This document shows positions 47,842-56,188 of a DNA stretch of 64,000 nucleotides, piece after piece. Under the pieces are notes generated by a model. That model ran no database searches and was not told the DNA's origin. It saw only the letters and a program-made list of their open reading frames with translations. Position 1 is the stretch's first letter, and every line of letters begins with the position of its first letter. The DNA is from UBA6144 sp964399165 (GTDB lineage: Bacteria; Bdellovibrionota; Bacteriovoracia; Bacteriovoracales; Bacteriovoracaceae): contig CAYNPO010000008.1 in assembly GCA_964399165.1 (NCBI GenBank), positions 1-64,000 of the forward strand. Reading direction: 5' to 3'. The position numbers and the translations under genes are program-made.

Positions 47842-49431
47842 TTATTGCAGCCCGAGGAACTCGTCATAGGTGGTGTCCTCTTCGTCCCGGCTACCCTTGG
47901 GAAGGATCTGGATCACCCGGTTGGCGATGGTCTGGATGAACTCGTGGTCATGCGACGAGAACAAGAGCGTGCCCTTGAACTCGATCAGGCCCTCGTTGAC
48001 CGCGGTGATGGTCTCCAGGTCCAGGTGGTTGGTGGGGTTCTCCATGATCAACACGTTGTGCCCGGCCAGCATGGTCTTGGAGAGCATGCAGCGGACTTTC
48101 TCGCCCCCGGAGAGGACGGTGGACTTCTTTTTGGCCTCTTCACCTGAGAAGAGCATGCGCCCCAAGAATCCGCGCAGGAAGGTCTCGGTTTGGTCCTTGG
48201 AGTACTGGCGCAGCCAGTTGATCAGGTCTAGCGAGGGATCTTGGAAGAACGCCCCGTTGTCGCTGGGCATGTAGCCTCTGGAAGTGGTCACGCCCCAGGT
48301 GACGGTGCCCGAGTCGGGCTGGCGCTCGCCGGCCAGCACCTGGAAGAGCACCTTGGTGGTCATCTCGTTGTCAGCAAGGAAAACCACCTTCTGGCCTTTC
48401 TTCAGGGTGAAAGAGAGCTTGTAGACCAAACGCTCGCCGCCCACGGTGACGGTGAGGTCCTCCACGCGCAGGAGCTGGTCGCCGGCCTCGCGCTCGGGGC
48501 GGAAGGCCACGTAGGGATACTTGCGGGTGGAGGGCTGGATGTCCTCGAGGGTGAGCTTGTCCAACAACTTCTTCCTGGAGGTCGCCTGGGAGGACTTGGA
48601 GGCGTTGGCGGAGAAGCGCTGGATGAACTCCTTGAGCTCCTTCATCTTCTCTTCCGTCTTCTTGTTCTGGTCGGAGAGCATCCGCTGGGCGAGCTGGCTG
48701 GACTTGTACCAGAAGTCGTAGTTCCCCACGAAAAGCTTGATCTTGTTGAAGTCGATGTCGCAGATGTGGGTGCACACCTTGTTCAGGAAGTGGCGGTCGT
48801 GGGAGACCACCAGCACGGTGGAGTCTTCCTGACCCATGATGAAATTCTCGAGCCACTGCACGGCCTTGAGGTCCAGGTCGTTGGTGGGTTCGTCCAAGAG
48901 GAGAATCTCGGGTTTGCCGAAGAGGGCCTGGGCCAAAAGCACCTTCACCTTCTCGCCGCCCGCTAGTTCCTTCATTTTCTTCCCGTGCATCTCGGTGCCG
49001 ATGCCCAGGCCCGCCAGCAGCATGCCGGCGTTGGCCTCGGCTTCCCAGCCGTTGAGCTCGCCGAAGCGGGCCTCGAGCTCCGCCGCGCGCTCGCCGTCCT
49101 GGTCCGAGAAGTCCTCCTTGGCGTAGAGGGCGTCCTTCTCCGCCATGATGGAGACCAATTCCTTGTGCCCCAGGAGGACCGTGCGAAGGACTTCTTCTTC
49201 CTCGTAGGCGAAGTGGTTCTGGCGCAGGACCGCCACGCGTTCCCCGGGGGAAATCTCGATGGTGCCGCCGGTGGGCTCGAGCTCGCCGCTGAGGATTTTC
49301 AGGAACGTGGACTTCCCGGCGCCGTTAGCGCCGATCACGCCGTAGCAGTTGCCCGGGGTGAACTTGAGGTTGACGTCGTCGAAGAGGGTGCGCCCCCCAA
49401 ATTGGAGGCGGATGTTGTGGGCTGCCAGCAT
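47842..49431 (-). CDS. YbiT-like ABC-F protein with degenerate second ATPase site
   Basis: A 529-aa protein. NBD1 is intact (IGANGAGKST, LAGGEKVKV, LLDEPTNDLDL). NBD2 has FLADNEMTTKVLF in place of the Walker A of E. coli YbiT (GTNGVGKST), and LIMENPTNHLD in place of DEPTNHLD, so both the P-loop lysine context and the catalytic Glu are changed. The signature LSGGEKVR is kept. The linker (ANASKSSQATSRKK) is typical YbiT. It probably acts on ribosomes with one hydrolytic site. Confidence 0.9.
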   Translation of the reverse strand: MLAAHNIRLQFGGRTLFDDVNLKFTPGNCYGVIGANGAGKSTFLKILSGELEPTGGTIEISPGERVAVLRQNHFAYEEEEVLRTVLLGHKELVSIMAEKDALYAKEDFSDQDGERAAELEARFGELNGWEAEANAGMLLAGLGIGTEMHGKKMKELAGGEKVKVLLAQALFGKPEILLLDEPTNDLDLKAVQWLENFIMGQEDSTVLVVSHDRHFLNKVCTHICDIDFNKIKLFVGNYDFWYKSSQLAQRMLSDQNKKTEEKMKELKEFIQRFSANASKSSQATSRKKLLDKLTLEDIQPSTRKYPYVAFRPEREAGDQLLRVEDLTVTVGGERLVYKLSFTLKKGQKVVFLADNEMTTKVLFQVLAGERQPDSGTVTWGVTTSRGYMPSDNGAFFQDPSLDLINWLRQYSKDQTETFLRGFLGRMLFSGEEAKKKSTVLSGGEKVRCMLSKTMLAGHNVLIMENPTNHLDLETITAVNEGLIEFKGTLLFSSHDHEFIQTIANRVIQILPKGSRDEEDTTYDEFLGLQ

Positions 49432-49523
49432 GGGAAGCTCTATAGCATGTTGAAATGATTATGGCCCGGGCTTTCCACTCGCCACGCCTTCGGCCGGCAG
49501 AAGTCGAAACCGAAGCGGCCTAA

Positions 49524-50606
49524 CTATTTCCGGGGCGCGGCCATAAGGCCGGCTTTGAAGACCCGGTACCACCGCGGGAAATCCAACCCCTTCATCACCG
49601 TGACCATTTTAACCCCTTTGCCTGGCGTGCCTGACCCCGGCCGGTAGGCATAGAGGGCACCGTAGGCCGGGCCGAACTGGGTTATCACATCGACGTACAT
49701 CTCTTCGGAGTCGGTCATGAAGCTGGGATCGAGCAAATAAGCGGCGGGCACAGTGTCCCACACGTTGCGCTCAGCCCCCGGCTCTTTCCAGGCCAGGTGC
49801 CACTCGAAAATCGCTGTCACGGGCGTTTTGGCTTTGATGATCTCATCGTAATGGTTTTTGGTGATCTTCGCCTGGTTGGTGACGTCGAGGCCGAACAAGA
49901 GCTTTTCCGGGATGTCCGAGCGTAGGACAGCCTGCGCAGCCTCCGGGTCGAACCAGAAGTTGAACTCCGCCAGCGGCGAGGCATTGCCCACCACCACCCC
50001 GCAAGGGGGCTTGGGGCAGCTTGTGAAGGAAGCGGTGAAAACGGCGTTCCCTCCCATGATGACGACACGCTTGATCTTGGGGGCAAGATCGGGCGCCTTT
50101 TGAAGCGCACGAGCGACGTTGGTCAGGGGCCCCAAGGCCAGGATGGTCACCCGCCCGGGTCTTTCCCTGACGGTGGACACGATGAAATCCACCGCGTCCG
50201 TCGAACGCGGCGTGAGGCTCGTGGACGCCACGTACGGGTCTCTGATTTTGGTCGGCCGGTAAGCCCCAAGCCAAGCCACCCCACCCCACTCGGCCACGAA
50301 CTTCTCCACTCGCTCCTTGCTGTTGACCATGGGACGATCGGATCCCATGTACACGGGAATCTCAGGGTAGCCCGCCGCCTGGAGCACCGGGAAAATGTGT
50401 CGCACGCCGTCCGCGGTATGTAGGTTGCCAATGACGGTGGTTATGCCCAACACTTCAACCTTGTCCGAGGATAGCAGCATGGCGAGGGCCGCGCCGTCGT
50501 CCATGAAGTAGGCCGAGTCGGTGTCAAAAATTACCGGGTCTCGTGGGGCAGCCAGGGCCCCAGGGAAAAAGAAGACGGTCAAAAGAACCAAGATGAGTGT
50601 TTGCAT
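49524..50606 (-). CDS. Exported inosine-uridine-type nucleoside hydrolase
   Basis: A 360-aa protein with a signal peptide ending GALAA. Nucleoside hydrolase features: VIFDTDSAYFMDDGAAL (calcium-binding N-terminal aspartates), TILALGPLTNVA, VVIMGGN, and AEFNFWFDPEAA. It cleaves ribonucleosides to base and ribose outside the cytoplasm. Near the uracil operon it could supply free uracil from RNA of other cells. No ribosome site stronger than GGGAGC precedes the ATG. Confidence 0.88.
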   Translation of the reverse strand: MQTLILVLLTVFFFPGALAAPRDPVIFDTDSAYFMDDGAALAMLLSSDKVEVLGITTVIGNLHTADGVRHIFPVLQAAGYPEIPVYMGSDRPMVNSKERVEKFVAEWGGVAWLGAYRPTKIRDPYVASTSLTPRSTDAVDFIVSTVRERPGRVTILALGPLTNVARALQKAPDLAPKIKRVVIMGGNAVFTASFTSCPKPPCGVVVGNASPLAEFNFWFDPEAAQAVLRSDIPEKLLFGLDVTNQAKITKNHYDEIIKAKTPVTAIFEWHLAWKEPGAERNVWDTVPAAYLLDPSFMTDSEEMYVDVITQFGPAYGALYAYRPGSGTPGKGVKMVTVMKGLDFPRWYRVFKAGLMAAPRK

Positions 50607-50661
50607 GCTCCCATTCTAAATGCGCCCACGGGGTGTACAAGCTGCGGGCGGTCGGGGAGCG

Positions 50662-52569
50662 TCAGCCTTGGGACTTCTGCTCCAGCTGCGCCCATTCTTC
50701 GAAGAGCGCATCCAGCTGAGCCTGGGCCGCGCCCAAATCCGCTTGGAGCTGCTTGCCCTTGGCCACGTCGGCGTGGGAAAGGCCCAACAAGTCCGCTTCG
50801 AGCTTTTGCACGCGCTGCTCAGCCCTCTCCACCTCGCCACCGATCTTTTCCAACCGGTTGCGATCCTTGTTGGTAAGCCCCTCGCCCGCGGGCTTAGGCT
50901 TTGCCGCCGGGGTGACTTTTTTAAGTTCCTTCTCCAGCTCCAACGCCTCCAGGTACAACTCCGCCTGGGGCCAGCCACCCTCGAAAATTTCCAACCCTCC
51001 ATCGTGGATCAACCAACATTTGTCGGTGACGTTCTCGATGAAGGTCCGGTCGTGTCCCACCACGATCAGCGCGCCCTCGTAAGCGCGCAGCTCATCCTCG
51101 AGGATGCCTATCGTCTCCAGATCCAGGTCGTTAGTGGGTTCGTCAAAGATCCACAGGTCGCGGGCGTGCTTCATGAATTGCGCCAGCTGCAGGCGGTTCT
51201 TCTCGCCGCCGGAGAAGGTGTGGATGGGGCGCTTGATCTCCTCTGGGCGAAACAGGAAGCTTTCCAGGTAGCTCGCCACGTGGCGCTTGTCCCCGGTGTT
51301 GGAGATCACGAAGTCGATGCCCTCCCCCACCAGCTCCCAGGGGGTCTTGTTTCCGGGGAGCGTCTCGCGCTTCTGGGAGAAGTGCCCGATGTCGAGCCCC
51401 TCCACTTTGCGGATGGTGCCCATGGTGGGGGCCAGCTCGCCGAGCAGGATTTTCAAGAGCGAGCTTTTGCCCACGCCGTTCTGACCCATCAAGGCGATCT
51501 TGTCCCCCTTGGCGAGGGCAAAGTTGAGTTCCTTAAATAATGTGCGCGCGCCGAAGGAGAGACCGAGATTCTCGGCCTGCACCAGCAGCTTCGTCTTGCG
51601 GCCGGAGCTCTGGAGGTTCAGCGATACGGACTTGTGGGCCTGGGCCTTGAGCGAGTTGATGCTCGCCTGCAGGGAGCCGTAGTCCTCAATGCGCTTCTTA
51701 CTCTTGGTCCGACGGGCCTTGGCCCCGCGGCGGATCCAAGCGGTTTCGCGGCGGTTGTGGTTTTCTAGCCGGTCGAGTTCCTTGGCGCGCTTGGCATCTT
51801 CCTCCTGCAGGTGCACCAGGTACTCGGCGTAGGTGCCTTGGAAGGTCTTGAGCTTGCCATGCTGGATGTGCACGATCCGGTCGACCACGTTATTGAGCAA
51901 GCTGCGGTCGTGGGAGATGATCATGAAGGTTTTCTTGGCGGACTGCAGGTCTTCCTCAAAGCGCTGTATGGTCTCCAGGTCCAAATGGTTGGTGGGCTCG
52001 TCCCACAACACCACTTGGTGCGGGCAGGACAGGCCCAGGGCCAGTCCGATCTTCCTTTGCTCGCCGCCGGAGAGCCCATTCACGGGGCGCTCCAGGTTCT
52101 CGAGGCCGAAGGCCTTGAGGTAGCTCATGTAGGAGGTATGGAGGCGGTCTTCGCCGTCCTTATGGAGCTGCTCATACAGCCGTTCCTGCTCGGCCAACAG
52201 CTTGTCGAAGTCGCCCTCGCCGTCCGAGAGCTTGTGCGCGATCTCGTCCAGCCGCCGCTTGGCCGCCTTGAAGGCGGGGTAGAACTCGTAGAAATAGTCA
52301 CCGATAGGCGTTTGTGAAAGGTGCGGGAGCTCCTGGGGCACGTAGAACATGCTCAGGTCTTTGTTCTTATCGTAGATGAACGGAGGCACGGTCGTGTCCA
52401 CGGCCTGCAGCCCCATCATGACCTTGAACAAAGACGATTTACCGTAGCCGTTGAGCCCAAGCACGCCGATCTTATCGCCCTCGTTGAGGGTGAAGGTGAC
52501 GTCCTTGAAGATGGTCTTCAGGGGATAGGAGAGCGACAGGTTCTGGAGGGTGCAAAGGGGGGTGGGCAT
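50662..52569 (-). CDS. uup: Uup-type ABC-F ATPase
   Basis: A 635-aa protein with two ABC domains (GLNGYGKSS, LSGGEQRKI, WDEPTNHLDL; GQNGVGKSS, FSGGEKNRL, FDEPTNDLDL) and a C-terminal coiled coil of about 90 residues with Lys/Glu-rich heptads, the feature that marks Uup. Uup binds ribosomes and branched DNA. It is the third ABC-F protein in this window. Start ATG 52569; the stop lies 55 bases from the nucleoside hydrolase start. Confidence 0.92.
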   Translation of the reverse strand: MPTPLCTLQNLSLSYPLKTIFKDVTFTLNEGDKIGVLGLNGYGKSSLFKVMMGLQAVDTTVPPFIYDKNKDLSMFYVPQELPHLSQTPIGDYFYEFYPAFKAAKRRLDEIAHKLSDGEGDFDKLLAEQERLYEQLHKDGEDRLHTSYMSYLKAFGLENLERPVNGLSGGEQRKIGLALGLSCPHQVVLWDEPTNHLDLETIQRFEEDLQSAKKTFMIISHDRSLLNNVVDRIVHIQHGKLKTFQGTYAEYLVHLQEEDAKRAKELDRLENHNRRETAWIRRGAKARRTKSKKRIEDYGSLQASINSLKAQAHKSVSLNLQSSGRKTKLLVQAENLGLSFGARTLFKELNFALAKGDKIALMGQNGVGKSSLLKILLGELAPTMGTIRKVEGLDIGHFSQKRETLPGNKTPWELVGEGIDFVISNTGDKRHVASYLESFLFRPEEIKRPIHTFSGGEKNRLQLAQFMKHARDLWIFDEPTNDLDLETIGILEDELRAYEGALIVVGHDRTFIENVTDKCWLIHDGGLEIFEGGWPQAELYLEALELEKELKKVTPAAKPKPAGEGLTNKDRNRLEKIGGEVERAEQRVQKLEADLLGLSHADVAKGKQLQADLGAAQAQLDALFEEWAQLEQKSQG

Positions 52570-52609
52570 GCCTCAGCATACCGGAAAAGCGGCGAAATCG
52601 GTACCTCGG

Positions 52610-54157
52610 TCAGCGGCTCGGCCTGCCTCGGGCCCGCCCCAGTGCTTCGCGCAGGCGACGCCACGAGGGAAGCTGGCTACCCAGCACGTCCTCGGCCGAG
52701 TTGCAACGTATGGGTTCCTCCAAGACTGCGGTCTTCAGGCGCGGCACGTTCTGACAGGAAAGGCTGCGCACCAAGCGCTGGTCAATGCCCGGGGGAATCG
52801 GATAAGCGAAACGGGAGCATTCATTGTACTTTTCGGCCCGGTACCAACAGGGGCCGGCGATGATGCGCTCAAAGTGCGAGGCCCGCAAGAGGCTTCCGCC
52901 GTTTTGTGTGGGACGGGTGCGGTAGACCAGGCGGCCGGTGTTGGGGTCGTAAGAAGAGCCCCCGGGAGGGATGTCTTGCCCGATGTTCCCCACCTGGCGG
53001 CCACTGGCGTGGCAACCCGGGTTGCGCTGGGTGATCGAGGTCTCCAGCTCATCCCGGAAGCGCGCCAAGTAAGCGCGGCAGTCGGCCTGGCCCTGGCAGC
53101 TGCAGTCCAAGCTGCGGCTCCACAGCATGGGGCCGGAAGGCCCCTCCCCCACCTCCAAGTAACGTACGTTCAGGGAGTCGGCACTGTGGGTGTAGGTGAC
53201 AATTTCGGACTCAGTGGGGCGTTGCCCACCGTACGGGCTGCCCTGGCCACGCCGGCACCAACGTTCCTTCTCAATGTCCAGCCACTGCCGAGTGGGCTCA
53301 GTCACCAAGGTCATGCCCATCCATGCGGGAGACTCACGCTGGATCACCCGGCGCATTTGCGGCGTCAGGCGAGGGTTGATCAAGAAGTTGCGTATGCGTG
53401 GATAGGCGCTGTAGTCGCACTCCCCGATCTTGCCCAGAAGCGGCTCGTAAACTTCCCATTGGGAGCTCATCACCGACCGCTCACCGTGCTGGGTGCGGCA
53501 GGTGGAATCGTAACGGTGCTCGGCGGTTTCCTTGTATTCGTCGGAAAGCCCAAGCAGATGCAGGAGCTCGTGCAGGATGGTAGGGCAGTCAATGTCAGCG
53601 GCGTAGGCCTGTGAGTTGCTGCGGGCGCCCGCCGCCAGGAAACTAATGTCCTTGGCGGCCGGTGGCACGAGGCGCGGGTCGAGTCCGTTGCCCGATGAGT
53701 CCGTCACCACAATCTCGAGCTGCTCACCATTGGGTCCTTTGAGATGAGGATTGAATTGGCCCAAACAGGTGTTGACCCGACGGCGCATTTGCCCCGGGGT
53801 CATGTCCACGCCGGGGGTGGCGATGAAGTCCACCGCGATGATGGCCTTCCACGCGCTCTCTCCCGTGCGTTGGATGGTGTAAGGTGGGCGCAGGTAGAAG
53901 AAGCGGGTTTCCCCGCTAGCGCGCCAGATATCCCCGTAATCCTCCTCGCTCCACACGCGGAACTCCCCGGGCCTCAAGCCATGGCAGAGCTGGCCGTTGA
54001 CGTAAGAACGCAACTCGCCCCGCCCGTTCCAACTGGCCGGCTTGCGCTCGGTACTGAACTTGAGTTTCGGGGGAGCCACGTGGGACGTGCAGCTCCCCGG
54101 GTGCTCGGCGGCGCCCGCTAATGTGAGAAGACTGGTCAGGAGGAAAGGAATGAGCAT
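52610..54157 (-). CDS. Secreted metzincin-like metalloprotease
   Basis: A 515-aa protein: signal peptide FLLTSLLTLAGAAE, then a Cys-rich protein. The zinc helix is HELLHLLGLSDEY; the pattern HExxHxxGxxD is metzincin-like, with Asp as third ligand in place of His. Many cysteines (for example DCSCQGQADC) suggest several disulfides in the C-terminal half. ATG 54157 has GGGAGG 6 bases upstream; the ATG six codons earlier does not. A predatory or scavenging extracellular role is inference. Confidence 0.8.
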   Translation of the reverse strand: MLIPFLLTSLLTLAGAAEHPGSCTSHVAPPKLKFSTERKPASWNGRGELRSYVNGQLCHGLRPGEFRVWSEEDYGDIWRASGETRFFYLRPPYTIQRTGESAWKAIIAVDFIATPGVDMTPGQMRRRVNTCLGQFNPHLKGPNGEQLEIVVTDSSGNGLDPRLVPPAAKDISFLAAGARSNSQAYAADIDCPTILHELLHLLGLSDEYKETAEHRYDSTCRTQHGERSVMSSQWEVYEPLLGKIGECDYSAYPRIRNFLINPRLTPQMRRVIQRESPAWMGMTLVTEPTRQWLDIEKERWCRRGQGSPYGGQRPTESEIVTYTHSADSLNVRYLEVGEGPSGPMLWSRSLDCSCQGQADCRAYLARFRDELETSITQRNPGCHASGRQVGNIGQDIPPGGSSYDPNTGRLVYRTRPTQNGGSLLRASHFERIIAGPCWYRAEKYNECSRFAYPIPPGIDQRLVRSLSCQNVPRLKTAVLEEPIRCNSAEDVLGSQLPSWRRLREALGRARGRPSR

Positions 54158-54189
54158 AAAAAACCTCCCACCCATTTTGCCCTAACCAG

Positions 54190-54224
54190 GGAAAAACCTC
54201 ATGAAATGGCAGGTTTTTCCTGCC
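54190..54224 (+). promoter_or_regulatory. Two mutually exclusive hairpins upstream of the helicase operon
   Basis: GGAAAAACCT (54190-54199) pairs with AGGTTTTTCC (54211-54220), while GGCAGG (54208-54213) pairs with CCTGCC (54219-54224) around TTTTT. The pairs share bases, so the leader could switch between them. It is 143 bases before the first helicase ATG. It could also be a terminator-like element. Confidence 0.4.
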
Positions 54225-54366
54225 TTAGGTTGCCAGGGGCCGACCTGGTGTGTAAGCTGACCCCAGGACCCCGACGTGGGCGAGAGGCTTCCTCCCAGGA
54301 AGACCGGTCGGTGGCTCCCTTGCAATCCCTCGCCCCCCATTCCAAGTCCCCGCTTCAAGGAGCCTC

Positions 54367-56172
54367 ATGGACGCCCTCACCGACTTTACTGCCCTAGAAC
54401 TGCCCATTCCCGTCAAGAAAGCCCTCGCCCACCAAAACATCACCACACCCACACCCATCCAAGCCGAGGCCATCCCCCACGCCATGGCGGGTAAAGACGT
54501 GGTGGGGCTGGCGCAAACGGGGACGGGAAAAACACTCGCCTTCTGCCTCCCCCTGGTCACCGCCCTCGACAAAGAAGAATTCAAAGACGCCTCCGCCCTG
54601 ATCCTCGCCCCCACCCGTGAAATCGCCATCCAAGTCACCGAAGTCATCAAGCACCTCACCGCCAAAATGACCGGCCGCTGGCACCCCGTGCTGGTCATCG
54701 GCGGCGTGGGCATGCAACCCCAGATCGACGGCCTTAAGAAACAACCGCGCTTCATCATCGCCACCCCGGGCCGACTGGTGGACCACATGCGCGAAGGCCA
54801 CGCCCAGCTGGACCATGTGAAATTCCTGGTGTTGGATGAAGCCGACCGCATGCTGGACATGGGCTTTGCCCCCCAGCTCAACGAAGTGCTGCGCGGCCTG
54901 CCCAGCGAGCGCCAGACCCTGCTCTTCTCCGCCACCTTCCCCAACGAGATCGCCGACATCTCCCGCAAGTACCTGCGCGACCCCGTGCGGGTGGAAGTGG
55001 GCCCGGGCCACTCGCGGCCGGTGGACTCCGTCACCCAGGTGACCAAGGAGATGAACGAGGACGACAAACTCCCCACCCTGCTGGAGGCGCTGAACGAGCG
55101 CCAGGGCACAGTCTTGGTGTTCGTTCGCACCAAACACCGGGCCGACCGCATCTCGCGCCAGCTCGAAAAGCACGGCCACGCCGCCGGCCGCATCCACGGC
55201 GACCGCTCCCAGGCCCAGCGCCAGGCCGCCCTCTCCGCTTTCCGCGAAGGCAAGATGCGCATCCTGGTGGCCACCGACATCGCCGCCCGCGGGATCGACG
55301 TCCCCGACGTCGGCCACGTCATCAACTACGACATCCCCAACGTTCCGGAGGAGTATATCCACCGCATCGGGCGCACCGGTCGCGCCGGCGCCACAGGCCA
55401 GGCCCTGTCTTTCCTCACCCCAGAGGTGCGGGAAGAGTGGCGCGCGATCTTGAAGCTCATCGATCCCGAGCTCTATAAGAACACCCCGAAAGTCGCCAAC
55501 GCCCCCAGGCCCGACCCGCGTGCGCCGCGTGGCCCACGCGCGGAAGGTCGCCGCGAGGCTGCTCCCCAACAAAACCCGGGCCAGCGCCCTGCTCGCCGTG
55601 ATCACGGCCGTCGGGATGGCCAGCCAGCTGGCGGCCAACGCCGGGAACGCCATCATGAGGAGCGCGACCAACGCGGCAACCGTGGCGGCTACCGCCAGCA
55701 CGCGAGCAGCCAGCAGGCCCAGCGCCACCCCAGCGAAGACCGGGACAACCGCGGTAACCGGGCCTTCGGCCAGGCACCGGATAACTTCGGCAACGGCGGA
55801 GGCAACTGGGATGAACCAGAGGACATGACCTATGAGGCCCAACCCTCCCTGGAGGACCAGCTGACCCGCATCGACATGGACGGCCGCGACCGTATGCGCG
55901 CCCAACGTCGTGACCATCGCGGCGGCCAGGCCAACGGCGGCAACCAACGCCGCGGGGGCCAGGGCGGCGGACAGAAGCGCAAATGGGAAGCTCCCAAAAA
56001 ACACCCCTACGCCCGCGGCAATGCCCAGGGTGGACAGGCCGCCCAGCCTCGCGCTGGCGGCTCGGCCCCAGAAGAACTCCCAGACGACAACATCGGCAAC
56101 CGCGCGGGCGCCGGCGGCGATGACCCCACCAAGAAGTCTTCCTGGGGCATCATGGGCTGGTTCAAGAAGTAA
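54367..56172 (+). CDS. DEAD-box RNA helicase, RhlE-like, long basic tail
   Basis: A 601-aa protein. All motifs are present: PTPIQAEAIPHAMAG (Q), AQTGTGKT (I), PTREIA (Ia), TPGRL, DEADRMLD (II), SATFP (III), ARGIDVPDVGHVINYDIP (V) and HRIGRTGRAG (VI). After residue ~390 comes a 200-residue Arg/Gly/Gln/Asn-rich tail, probably disordered and RNA-binding. AAGGAG precedes ATG. Sixteen bases separate it from a second helicase. It remodels RNA in ribosome assembly or decay; the tail suggests phase-separating behaviour. Confidence 0.93.
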   Translation: MDALTDFTALELPIPVKKALAHQNITTPTPIQAEAIPHAMAGKDVVGLAQTGTGKTLAFCLPLVTALDKEEFKDASALILAPTREIAIQVTEVIKHLTAKMTGRWHPVLVIGGVGMQPQIDGLKKQPRFIIATPGRLVDHMREGHAQLDHVKFLVLDEADRMLDMGFAPQLNEVLRGLPSERQTLLFSATFPNEIADISRKYLRDPVRVEVGPGHSRPVDSVTQVTKEMNEDDKLPTLLEALNERQGTVLVFVRTKHRADRISRQLEKHGHAAGRIHGDRSQAQRQAALSAFREGKMRILVATDIAARGIDVPDVGHVINYDIPNVPEEYIHRIGRTGRAGATGQALSFLTPEVREEWRAILKLIDPELYKNTPKVANAPRPDPRAPRGPRAEGRREAAPQQNPGQRPARRDHGRRDGQPAGGQRRERHHEERDQRGNRGGYRQHASSQQAQRHPSEDRDNRGNRAFGQAPDNFGNGGGNWDEPEDMTYEAQPSLEDQLTRIDMDGRDRMRAQRRDHRGGQANGGNQRRGGQGGGQKRKWEAPKKHPYARGNAQGGQAAQPRAGGSAPEELPDDNIGNRAGAGGDDPTKKSSWGIMGWFKK

Positions 56173-56188
56173 TTTTTAAAGGACACAC

